Origin: Pseudomonadota bacterium | GTDB lineage: Bacteria; Pseudomonadota; Alphaproteobacteria; Rhizobiales; Xanthobacteraceae | Reading direction: 5' to 3' | Assembly (NCBI GenBank): GCA_023449855.1 | Contig: JAEXHR010000397.1 | Location: forward strand, 1-64,000 | DNA length: 64,000 bases | In this document: positions 54,901 through 61,270 of the stretch, piece after piece | Numbering within the stretch: position 1 is the stretch's first letter | Layout of the letters: each line of letters begins with the position of its first letter | Position numbers and translations under genes: made by a program | Notes under the pieces: model-generated | Told to the model about the DNA's origin: nothing | Databases searched by the model: none | What the model saw: the letters and a program-made list of their open reading frames with translations, nothing else

Positions 54901-55596
54901 ACCGGTGCCGTGTCGCTCAACATGCAGGCGGGCACCGTGAGCGGCGCCGGCATCGGGACCGATCACTTCACCAATATCGAGGCGTTCCTGTTCGGTGCCG
55001 GCAATGACACGATCATTGGCGGCGACGGCGACGACACCTTCGATGGCGGTGCCGGCAACGATACCATCTACGGCGGCGCAGGAGACGATCGCCTGAGCGG
55101 CGGGGAAGGCAACGACACCATCGATGGCGGTTCGGGCGACGACGTGATCTATGGCGGCGCCGGGAACGACAACATCAAGGGCGGCTCCGGCGACGATCTG
55201 ATCGATGGCGGCGATGGCAACGACACCATCGATGCCGGTTCGGGTGACGACATCATCCGGGGCGGTGCCGGCAACGACAAGATCAATGCTGGTTCGGGTA
55301 ACGACATCATCGATGGCGGTGCCGGCAATGACATCCTCACCGGTGGCTCGGGCTCCGATGTGTTCGTGTTCGCGGCTGGATTCGGCAAGGATACGATCAC
55401 CGATTTCACCGCCAGCGGTTCGTCGAAGGACCTGATCCAGTTCTCGACCGATCTGTTCGCCAACTATGCGGATGTGATGTCTCACACCGCCCAGGTCGGC
55501 AGCAGCGTCGTGGTGACGCTGGACGAGCACAACACGATCACGCTCGCCAACATGAACGTCTCGTCGCTGACGGCCGATGACTTCCGCTTCGTCTAA
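48949..55596 (+). CDS. giant RTX exoprotein: Calx-beta, ExeM/NucH nuclease and UshA-type 5'-nucleotidase
   Basis: Predicted secreted protein of 2215 residues. Domains in order: a beta-rich N-terminal domain (about 65-210), Calx-beta (220-339), and an OB-fold-like part (340-605). An endonuclease/exonuclease/phosphatase domain follows (622-958; NFNVLNFF, LTELEND, NHLKSKG, MLGDFNSY, SDHDPV), then a 5'-nucleotidase (966-1625; LSSGDNF, ALGNHEFDAG, IKNGGGLRD). About 40 RTX nonapeptides GGxGxDxLx run from 1642 to 2135, and a C-terminal domain ends DDFRFV, as in type I substrates. There is no N-terminal signal peptide, also as expected. The start at 48949 follows AGGGAAG; starts at 48742 and 48802 are possible. 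In the nucleotidase, DxH reads DFE and GGHSH reads GGSNT. Confidence 0.93.
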   Translation: MSMSYHDLSAGDLVQDWSDIGLITANDDWSSVESIVGYLGDIDSGAPVNVDPRTLTGASLGAVDVIANQTNPSTLNSGGIAEFHIANPTIALNGSGTADAPSLVLYLDASGRENVRLTFNARDLDASADDATQQIGVQYRVGGSGMWTNVPGGFAADVTKANTATQVTPFDLLLPSAVNGHADLEIRILTTNAGGNDEWVGIDDIRVTSTGSTLTLGQTVGFAADSVSVSHNEGNSGATIYEFTVERSGGTDGDITFSGSIGLTLADAADFVGGMPTTFSGVIPAGQNAAVVTVAVAGDTVEEANENFTLTLQNVANSDAVQTSIGIAQATGTIVNDDFSITKISAIQGEGAASPMVGRTVTVEAIVVGDFQNGDGDNSRNLNGFYLQEEITDSDGNPLTSEAIFVLGGSTDVSVGDRVRVTGTVNEYFGLTQLAASNVSVVEAGAVTDIHSMAVGVSLAGLGTTLSQDGDYQPNLEAYEGMLVKLTDTLTITEQFNLDRFNEIKLVAGDRPAQFTQENAPDAAAYQAYLAEIGARTITYDDGLNLQNAPITNLDGFGPTYDTATAPRMGDTITGLTGILDYQWAGNSTSGATWRIRSVEDGTNLFENSATPRTDAPADVGGTLQVANFNVLNFFRTLDNGAMTAIGQEPRGADNSVEFARQTEKLVNTILAMDVDVLALTELENDFQPGSSGNAIEYLVAQLNAKAGAGTYAWVNPGQQFVGGDAIAVGFIYNAHDVKIADGTTVAVLNDAALPGLGLGHLLDESTVGHIFDGANTSRNALAVTFEEIATGETFTAIANHLKSKGGTGTGLDADQGDGQGSWQNQRELAATALTAWAASNPTGSSDKDVLMLGDFNSYAKEDSVAIIEGAGFENLHGREDGAYSYVFDGQTGTLDYAFANESLSSQVTGVTTWHINADEADALDYNTDFSRDPAIFQAGATIRVSDHDPVIVGFDLTQKQVPVAYTLQILHASDFEGGLNAVDRAGNFAAIVDYLEETYANSITLSSGDNFISSPFFNAGSDASLKEVYETALETYYGLAAGTLTISPGFGTADISMLNIIGIQASALGNHEFDAGTNPLAAIIRQTAGFPGAQFPYLAANLDFSGDPNLAGLYTNAIRNADDYTGFPPAAGIGKKIAPATIIEEGGEKIGVVGATTQIVTSISSTGGVQVIGDDINDMAALAAILQPTIDALIAQGINKIILLSHLQQIEYEQALAPLLHGVDIIISGGSNTLLADAQDTLRPGDTAAGTYPIATHDADGNTTLIVNTDGEYSYVGRLVVDFDAEGHVIAGSVDPNVSGAFATTDEAVADLYNNVIDVDGDGVIDADDANPFAQGSKGDLVNDIAQAVGEVINGQDGNLFGSTNVYLEGRRGEVRTEETNLGNLTADANLWYAQKADATVLVSIKNGGGLRDSIGNVSAVGGDAQENPPTANPGVGKEAGDISQLDIANALRFNNALSLVTVTATQMLAVLEHAVAATTATGTPGQFAQIGGIAFSFDMDYPAGNRIQSAALIDENGHPFMTLVQNSELVVDPAMAIRVVTLSFLLTGGDGYPFASFIAANPAFANVVNLTPELVPDAGQVASFAAEGTEQDAFAEYLAAFYSDKPYDVLDTDRAHDTRIQNLDYREDTVLGTPGLVLTGTDGDNVLVGGAGNDTLSGLDGDDTLDGGDGDDKLYGGDGDDTLLGGAGNDLLDGGDGDDYLEGGAGNDILLGGDGDDTLDGGDGDDRLDGGEGNDLLLGGAGNDVLVGGEGDDQLVGDAGNDTIDGGNGIDTAFYEGAFADYGFALQADGSLKIDDMRAGTPDGIDTLRNVERLQFANGTWGLVVGTDGNDTLTGADGNDLVFGGEGNDTFIGTGGLDRYDGGDGIDTIDYSKIGFKVTVDLKSGLAYYPGYLAGADHLTSIENAIGTAYDDLLIGTDGDNTLTGGAGNDTINGGAGNDILIGGEGDDILNGGDGDDILRGGAGNDTIDGGAGYDTLDLSDATGAVSLNMQAGTVSGAGIGTDHFTNIEAFLFGAGNDTIIGGDGDDTFDGGAGNDTIYGGAGDDRLSGGEGNDTIDGGSGDDVIYGGAGNDNIKGGSGDDLIDGGDGNDTIDAGSGDDIIRGGAGNDKINAGSGNDIIDGGAGNDILTGGSGSDVFVFAAGFGKDTITDFTASGSSKDLIQFSTDLFANYADVMSHTAQVGSSVVVTLDEHNTITLANMNVSSLTADDFRFV
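53872..55350 (+). repeat. RTX-coding repeat array
   Basis: In-frame 27-bp periodicity encoding about 40 nonapeptides in four blocks (about 14, 5, 7 and 14 units), separated by non-repeat spacers such as the one coding YSKIGFKVTVDLKSG. Units carry GGCGGxGAxGGCxACGA-like codons. These fold into calcium-binding beta rolls after secretion. The near-identity of units makes the array prone to unequal recombination. Confidence 0.92.
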
Positions 55597-55615
55597 GTAG
55601 CGAAATCAAGGCTAT

Positions 55616-55648
55616 AATCCGGGGGCGCACGCGCCCCCGGATTTTTGT
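55616..55648 (+). terminator. intrinsic terminator after the RTX gene
   Basis: AATCCGGGGGC and GCCCCCGGATT form the stem around GCACGC, followed by TTTTGTTT. It lies 20 bp after the RTX stop codon. Confidence 0.93.
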
Positions 55649-55861
55649 TTGGAGGTAGTGGTCAGAGGGAGGCGGCTGTCGATCGAACTGACATCGGGCT
55701 GTGAAGCACAAGTCGCTTGTGTTGCTGATCTATGCGTTCTGGTCGCTCGGTCGAGACTGCAGATTTCCCACGTTCATCGAGAGCGGTAAGAGGAGCGCTC
55801 GATCCGCGCTTCCTCTCTGAGATCAATACAACCGCCGTTAGTTTCTGTTCTGATGCCGGGT

Positions 55862-56833
55862 CTATTCCGGCTGGATACCGGCTGTTTTGACGATGTCGGC
55901 CCACTTCTTGATCTCGGTACCGACGAACGCCTTCAACTCCTCGGAGGTGCTCGATTCCGGCTCGATGCCAGCCTTGAGCAGCCGTTCCTGCGTGGCCGGG
56001 TCCTTCACCGCTGCCACCAGAGCCTCGCGTAGTTTGTCCACCACGGGCTTCGGCGTCTTGGCGGGAACGAAGGCCGCAAACCAGGCTGCGAGATCGTATC
56101 CGGGCAGGCCAGCTTCAGCGATGGTCGGGAGATCCGGCGCGAGGGTGCTTCGGTTTGCCGTCGACACGGCGAGGCCGTTTGCCGTGCCGGACTTCACCTG
56201 CGGAAGTGTCGTGGAGATATCGGCAAAGACGATATTGATCTGGCCGCCGAGCAGGTCCGTAATCGCCTGGGGATTGCTCTTGTAAGGCACCGGGAAGATA
56301 TCGATCGCCGCCATGGACTTCAGCATCTCTCCCGCGATCCGGGACGAACTCGAGCCATAGCCGAATGACAACTTGCCGGGATTGGCCTTGGCGTGGGCAA
56401 TCAGCTCCTTGAGGTTCTTGGCCGGAACGGACGGGTTGGTGATCAGTGCCAAGGTGATGGTGCCGAGTTTCGTCACGGGCTCGAAGCTGTTGACCGCGTC
56501 ATATGGAACGTTCTTCAGCAGGCTCTGGTTGGCGCCGTGGGTCGTGTTGGTCGTGATCAGCACCGTGTGCCCGTCAGGCTCGGCCCGCGCGACATTCTGC
56601 GCGGCGAGGATACCGCTTGCACCCGCGATGTTCTCGATCACGATCGGCTGTCCCAGCGTGCGCGATGCATGGTCTCCCAGGATGCGCGCCACTGCGTCGG
56701 TGGCGCTGCCACCTGCGAAGGGCACCACGAACTTGATGGTTTTGGTCGGGTACGCCTGCGCGGATGCGGGTAAGGCCAGCGTCATCGATCCGAGCAGTGC
56801 GAGCGTCGCGGTGGTCCAGTTCCTTATCGTCAT
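55862..56833 (-). CDS. Bug/TctC-family periplasmic solute-binding protein
   Basis: Extracytoplasmic receptor of 323 residues with a signal peptide (ATLALLGSMTLALPASAQA). Family hallmarks: YPTKTIKFVVPFAGGSATDA, RTLGQPIVIENIAGASG, DGHTVLITTNTTHGAN, and INIVFADISTTLPQVKSG. Such proteins bind carboxylates and similar ligands, usually for TctAB permeases, which are not seen here. GGAGGAGA precedes the ATG. It is the last gene of the AtuA-type operon, so its ligand may be the acid degraded by that pathway (inference). Confidence 0.92.
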   Translation of the reverse strand: MTIRNWTTATLALLGSMTLALPASAQAYPTKTIKFVVPFAGGSATDAVARILGDHASRTLGQPIVIENIAGASGILAAQNVARAEPDGHTVLITTNTTHGANQSLLKNVPYDAVNSFEPVTKLGTITLALITNPSVPAKNLKELIAHAKANPGKLSFGYGSSSSRIAGEMLKSMAAIDIFPVPYKSNPQAITDLLGGQINIVFADISTTLPQVKSGTANGLAVSTANRSTLAPDLPTIAEAGLPGYDLAAWFAAFVPAKTPKPVVDKLREALVAAVKDPATQERLLKAGIEPESSTSEELKAFVGTEIKKWADIVKTAGIQPE

Positions 56834-56911
56834 GTGTCTCCTCCGTCGGTTGATATCGAAATCGCCGCTCTGCCATTGAGGTCTGGTCGCGATGGGCAAT
56901 TCCGGAGAGCT

Positions 56912-57241
56912 TCAGGTTTCCGCGTTCGGTTCGGTTCTTTCAGGCAGCTCCATGTCCAGCAATGCCGAACTCAGGCCCTTGCCATGTGCATCGATGGCGA
57001 GCGATCGCGTCACGCCGCCACCCAATGCGCCCGATAAAACGAAATTGAACGCGGCCAGGGTGGCGACTTCGTACCGAACGACGTCACCGGTGACGATACT
57101 TGCGAAGTGCTCCTTGACGCGGGGTGCCGTTACATGGGTTCGCAGGAATTCGTAGTCGCGCTCATCGAATGCGATAACGGAGATATTGGACGTGTTGCCC
57201 TTGTCGCCTGTCCGTGAATGGGCAATGTCGCGTAGCTTCAT
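56912..57241 (-). CDS. AtuA-associated small protein
   Basis: Protein of 109 residues typical of the short partner found after AtuA (DUF1446) proteins: MKLRDIAHSRTGDKGNTSNI, APRVKEHFASIVTGDVVRYE, and LAAFNFVLSGALGGGVTRSL with LAIDAHGKGLSSALLDMEL. In some bacteria the same sequence is fused to the C-terminus of AtuA. GGAGA lies before the ATG; the frame continues to 57403 without conserved sequence. Confidence 0.87.
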   Translation of the reverse strand: MKLRDIAHSRTGDKGNTSNISVIAFDERDYEFLRTHVTAPRVKEHFASIVTGDVVRYEVATLAAFNFVLSGALGGGVTRSLAIDAHGKGLSSALLDMELPERTEPNAET

Positions 57242-57312
57242 CGGACGTCTCCGATCCCGTTGCCATACAGTGGTGAGGGTAGGCGGGTGTCTCCGAGTGC
57301 CGGTGTCATCGA

Positions 57313-58647
57313 TCACGCCTCGAACATCTGGATATCGGCACTGACCTTGGCTTCCGGAATCAGCGTCGAAGCCACGGCGATCACCTCCCGCGCGGAGCGC
57401 CATGCGCCGCCACCGCCGGCCGGACCATTGGTGTAAAGGGTCTCGACCTCCTGGCCGATGCGTGCGGCTTCGGCGAGACAGTCGGTCCGGCCCGTCACCC
57501 GAATCCGGACCTCGTGGGGGAGAGCATTGTGGGAAAGGGCGCTGCCATGAAGCGCGTCGACGCCGATCAGATCGAAACGAATCTCGCTCGTTCGGACGTC
57601 GGTCAGTTCCAGACGTTCGCGTACGATGTCGAGCGCCAACTTTCCGCGCTCGACGGCACCGGGACCGGCATATGACATTTGGCCCTCGCCGATATAGCTG
57701 TCGACATATCCGACCGAGACCTTGAGATGTCCGGTCTTGGGATGCCCCGTTGCACCGGTGACACGGACCCGGTCCGCGGCGATTTCCTCGACCCGAACTG
57801 CCGAGAAATCAGCGACGACGTCGGGTTGGTAGTAGCGCGCGGGATCATGGATTTCGTAGAGCAATTGCTCCTTGACGGTCGCGGCGGTCACTGCGCCGCC
57901 GGAGCCTTCGACTTTCGTGATGACGAGATCGCCGTCCTCCCGGACCTCGCCGATGGGAAAGCCGAGACGTGCGAGGCCTGCGACGTCCTTGAAACCGGGA
58001 TCGGCGAAATAGCCGCCGGTGATCTGCCCTGCACATTCGAGCAGATGGCCTGCCAGAATGCCCTTACCGAGCATCGGCCAATCGTCCATCTTCCAGCCAA
58101 ACTCGTGCACGAGCGGACCGAGATAGAGTGAGGGATCGGCCGCGCGTCCAGTAATGACGACGTCAGCGCCTGCAGCGATTGCCTCCGCGATGGCGCGGGC
58201 CCCGGTGTAGGCATTGGCTGAAACGATCCGATTGCCGAGGGTTTGCAACGTGCCGCCGATATCCCGCGCCAGGTCGGCACTGACCGCGACGTCGAGGACG
58301 CCGTCGCCGGTGACAGCAGCAACCTTCAACCCGCCTAATCCGAGACGGCGCGCGACCGCAACGGTCTCTCTCGCGGCCGATACGGGATTTGCAGCTCCCA
58401 TATTGGTCACGACGCGGACGCCGTTGGCGCGGCAGGCAGGCAGCACCGCTTCCATCCGGGCGCTGAGCAGCGGATCGTAACCGGCTTCCGGATCGCGCAG
58501 TCTGGCTTGCTGCGCCAGAGCGATGGTGCGTTCCGCAAGGCATTCGAAAACGAGGTAGTCGAGGGATCCACGTTCGGCGAGTTCGATCGCGGGCTCGATG
58601 CGATCGCCCGAATAGCCTGCGCCAGCGCCCAGTCGGATTGTTCTCAA
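57313..58647 (-). CDS. AtuA-like acyclic terpene utilisation protein (DUF1446)
   Basis: Protein of 444 residues similar to AtuA of the acyclic terpene (citronellol/geraniol) pathway. Motifs: RLGAGAGYSGDRIEPAIELA at the start, LDYLVFECLAERTIALAQ, VTNMGAANP, ADVVITGRAADPSLYLGPLV and ITGGYFADPGFKDV. The enzymatic role is unknown, and DUF1446 homologues also occur outside terpene pathways. The start is TTG, with GGGAGG about seven bases upstream. The rest of an atu/liu pathway is not present, so terpene degradation cannot be claimed. Confidence 0.87.
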   Translation of the reverse strand: MRTIRLGAGAGYSGDRIEPAIELAERGSLDYLVFECLAERTIALAQQARLRDPEAGYDPLLSARMEAVLPACRANGVRVVTNMGAANPVSAARETVAVARRLGLGGLKVAAVTGDGVLDVAVSADLARDIGGTLQTLGNRIVSANAYTGARAIAEAIAAGADVVITGRAADPSLYLGPLVHEFGWKMDDWPMLGKGILAGHLLECAGQITGGYFADPGFKDVAGLARLGFPIGEVREDGDLVITKVEGSGGAVTAATVKEQLLYEIHDPARYYQPDVVADFSAVRVEEIAADRVRVTGATGHPKTGHLKVSVGYVDSYIGEGQMSYAGPGAVERGKLALDIVRERLELTDVRTSEIRFDLIGVDALHGSALSHNALPHEVRIRVTGRTDCLAEAARIGQEVETLYTNGPAGGGGAWRSAREVIAVASTLIPEAKVSADIQMFEA

Positions 58648-58757
58648 GCGCGACCTCCCAGGTCGGCAGGGAAGGCTTGATGCCGCATTTCCTCACCACG
58701 GATATTGGGCCAACACGGCCATTGATTGGTGAGATCTAGTGACTTCGGCATTCATTA

Positions 58758-58781
58758 TGCAATTGAAATAATTCAATTGCA
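58758..58781. promoter_or_regulatory. LysR-type operator between AtuA operon and its regulator
   Basis: Perfect 10-bp arms TGCAATTGAA and TTCAATTGCA around ATAA. It contains the T-N11-A core typical of LysR sites and lies 17 bp upstream of the LysR start in the divergent promoter region. Confidence 0.8.
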
Positions 58782-58797
58782 GTTATAGCTTTTAGCT

Positions 58798-59700
58798 ATG
58801 GATGTGAGCGTCAGGCAATTGAAGTCGTTTATCGCGGTCGCGAAGTTCAAAAGCTTCACGCAGGCGGCGCTGCACCTGCACGTGTCGCAGCCAACCTTGA
58901 CGGTCCAGATCAAGCGACTGGAAGAGACATTGGGTCTCCAGTTGTTCGATCGGAATCCGAGAACCGTTGAGCTCACCCGGATCGGTCGGGAGTTGCTGCC
59001 AGCCCTGGCGCGCATCCTGGAGGATCTGGATAATGTTCTCGTTCACGCGAGAGATTTCTCCGGTGAAAAGATGGGGATTGTCAGGATCGCAGCTCTCCCG
59101 TCGTTTGCCGCCGGACCGTTGCCGGATGCGATCAGGGAGTTCCGTCACGAGCACCCCGGCGTTTCATTTGTTTTGAAGGACGCAATTGCGAGCCGTGTGA
59201 TCAATCTACTCCGTAGCGAGGAGGTTGACCTCGGGTTCACCGGCGGAGAAACATCCTTTCCCGACGTCGATCACATCTTCACCGCCCGCGACGAAATGAT
59301 GGTCATTTTTCCCGAAGGACATCCGATTGACGGGCATCGTCGGATCACACCGCAACTGCTGGCGACTTTCCCTCTGATCCTGATGGACCAGGGGACCAGC
59401 GTGCGTGCCGTGACGGACGCCGGATTCAGCAAGGCCGGTCTGATGCCATCGCCTGCTTCCGAGGCGACTTACATGATGACTGCGATCGGCATGGTGAAGG
59501 CAAGGATCGGGCTGACGATCCTTCCCGCATCGGCCCGAGAGATCGCGGTAGAACCGACGCTGCGCAGCAGGAGAATTAACGACCCCAACTTTTCACGGGC
59601 GGTTGCCCTGATAAAAAAGGCGGATCGAAGTCTCCCGCCGCTCAGCCAAGCATTCGCAACGTTTCTGGCGAAGAGGAAGAACACGATCCTGTGCCGGTGA
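58798..59700 (+). CDS. LysR-type transcriptional regulator
   Basis: Regulator of 300 residues. The N-terminal winged helix-turn-helix includes VRQLKSFIAVAKFKSFTQAA and LHVSQPTLTVQIKRLEETLG followed by LFDRNPRTVELT; the C-terminal effector-binding domain begins near residue 90 (GIVRIAALPSFAAGPLPDAI). It is divergent from the AtuA-type operon with an ideal palindrome between them, so it most likely controls that operon and itself in response to the substrate or an intermediate. Confidence 0.94.
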   Translation: MDVSVRQLKSFIAVAKFKSFTQAALHLHVSQPTLTVQIKRLEETLGLQLFDRNPRTVELTRIGRELLPALARILEDLDNVLVHARDFSGEKMGIVRIAALPSFAAGPLPDAIREFRHEHPGVSFVLKDAIASRVINLLRSEEVDLGFTGGETSFPDVDHIFTARDEMMVIFPEGHPIDGHRRITPQLLATFPLILMDQGTSVRAVTDAGFSKAGLMPSPASEATYMMTAIGMVKARIGLTILPASAREIAVEPTLRSRRINDPNFSRAVALIKKADRSLPPLSQAFATFLAKRKNTILCR

Positions 59701-59985
59701 GATGGTCTGTCGGAGCGTGGTGCGGCTCATTGCTGAGCTACTTGAAGCGCAGCTAAGCTGAGATCGTTCCAGGCGCGGCCGCCAGCACGCACCGCTGTCG
59801 TAAATCTGCAACAAGGTTTCCGTAGCTTCCGCCGCGTTCGTCGGCGAAGGGGTATGCTGACGTCGTAAATGACGCAATAGCAGTCGGAGTATCGGCCCGG
59901 AGCTGCTATTGCAGGATATGCAGCTATCATGCTTGAGCGCGCCGATATTGCCTTAGCGCCGCTCGATCAGCAAAGACGACGATCG

Positions 59986-60660
59986 ATGCAAGCGCGGCCA
60001 CGGGCAATTGGCCTGATAACCCTGTTGTTTCTGGTTGCTGAGATCGTAACCGCGCACGGCGCGGCTGCGGAACGGCCATTTGAATTCACCATCGCCGCCC
60101 AGCCGCTCGCGTCGGCTCTTGCGCGTTATGGTGATGTCACGGGCAAGGAGGCGCTCTACGAAGGCGGCCTCATTGATCGACGGATGTCGGGTGGTTTTGA
60201 AGGACAGGCGACGCCAACGGCAGCGTTGAAGCAGCTCTTGGTCGGGACCGGTCTAACGGCTCGCTTTGTCGCCGAAGGCGCTTTCATTCTCGAATTGTCA
60301 TCGGACGATCGGTCGGAGCAGACGTCGGCTAACAGGCGTTACTACACGCTGGTTCAGCGGGACGTTCTGGAGACCCTTTGCGGACTGCCTCAGATAAAGC
60401 CAGGCCAATACCGGCTGGTCACTGCGTTCTGGATTGCGCCGGACGGCACGGTGCAGGATATGTTGAGCATCGGCAGTGCCGGTAGCTCCGAGATCGACGC
60501 GTTGATTGATCGGACGCTCCGTACCATGCGTTTTCGCGAGCCACCGCCCCCGAGTTTCGTTCAACCGATCCGCCTATTGCTGGCGCAGCGGCAGCCCGCT
60601 GCGGCGGCCGACTGTGCGGTGGTCGAAGGTCGCCCTGCGACGCGAGGAGGCCGCAGGTGA
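59986..60660 (+). CDS. secreted STN-domain protein with TonB-like C-terminus
   Basis: Periplasmic protein of 224 residues. After a signal peptide (GLITLLFLVAEIVTAHGAAA) comes a secretin/TonB short N-terminal (STN) domain: FEFTIAAQPLASALARYGDV, YEGGLIDRRMSGGFEGQATP and LKQLLVGTGLTARFV. The second half (YRLVTAFWIAPDGTVQDMLS, then LIDRTLRTMRFREPPPP) resembles a TonB C-terminal fold. In classical cell-surface signalling the STN domain belongs to an outer-membrane receptor; here it is free-standing. Its last codon overlaps the sigma-factor start (GTGA). The ATG at 59986 directly precedes the signal peptide; the frame is open to 59929. Confidence 0.83.
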   Translation: MQARPRAIGLITLLFLVAEIVTAHGAAAERPFEFTIAAQPLASALARYGDVTGKEALYEGGLIDRRMSGGFEGQATPTAALKQLLVGTGLTARFVAEGAFILELSSDDRSEQTSANRRYYTLVQRDVLETLCGLPQIKPGQYRLVTAFWIAPDGTVQDMLSIGSAGSSEIDALIDRTLRTMRFREPPPPSFVQPIRLLLAQRQPAAAADCAVVEGRPATRGGRR

Positions 60661-61169
60661 GCGGGTTCGCGAAAACAATCATGCGTCGGCTGTTCAGCGA
60701 GGATTACGATGATGTCAAACGTCGCCTGACGCATCGTCTAGGCTCTGCCGATCTTGCCGACGAGGCGATGCATGAGGCGTGGATTCGTCTTGCGACGGCA
60801 AAGAAGACACCGGCGATACAGCGGCCAGAGCATTATCTTTTTCGTGTGGCCATGAATGCTGCCACGGATCAGCATCGGAAGGAAGCTCGGCACAGACGTA
60901 GCGTCGAGCTCGACCTGGCGCTTGAGATTGCCGATGAGCGGCCGACGCCCGAGGAAGAGCTGATCTCGCGGGCGGAGATTAATCTGTTCGACACCATCGT
61001 GGCCGAACTACCGCCGCGACAACGCGCGATCTTCCTGGCTGCACGGGTCGGCAACATACCGCATGACGTCATTGCCAAGCAGATGCGGATCACGCGTCGA
61101 ACGGTCGCCAGAGAATTGGTGCGCGCGCATGAATATTGTCTGTCGCGGTGCAAAGAATTGATGGGTTAG
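60657..61169 (+). CDS. ECF sigma factor (FecI-like)
   Basis: RNA polymerase sigma factor of 170 residues. Region 2 spans about residues 15-80 (HRLGSADLADEAMHEAWIRL, PEHYLFRVAMNAATDQHRK) and region 4 about 115-165 (LPPRQRAIFLAARVGNIPHD, MRITRRTVARELVRAHEYCL). The FecI type is supported by the adjacent FecR-like gene. The start is GTG in a 4-bp overlap with the STN gene, so sigma factor and periplasmic sensor are made together. Confidence 0.93.
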   Translation: MSGFAKTIMRRLFSEDYDDVKRRLTHRLGSADLADEAMHEAWIRLATAKKTPAIQRPEHYLFRVAMNAATDQHRKEARHRRSVELDLALEIADERPTPEEELISRAEINLFDTIVAELPPRQRAIFLAARVGNIPHDVIAKQMRITRRTVARELVRAHEYCLSRCKELMG

Positions 61170-61270
61170 GTGTCACTTTTGGCCCGGCGAATACGTCTGA
61201 CTCTTGAGGATTTGGGCACAGTGCGGCAGGTGCAGGGTAAGCCACCGCAATTTGCACGGTATGACGACAG

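Noticed and set aside
53872..55350. Regular short repeats that could suggest a CRISPR array
   Set aside because: Repeats are contiguous 27-bp coding units in frame with RTX nonapeptides; there are no unique spacers and no cas genes.
52675..55530. Long open frame (about 950 codons) on the minus strand opposite the RTX repeats, with valine/isoleucine/alanine-rich repeats
   Set aside because: It mirrors the RTX nonapeptide array; GC-rich codon bias keeps the antisense frame open. It has no ribosome-binding site or recognisable domain.
55662..55904. Possible 80-codon gene on the minus strand after the RTX terminator
   Set aside because: It overlaps the 3' end of the Bug-family gene in another frame and has no supporting motif.
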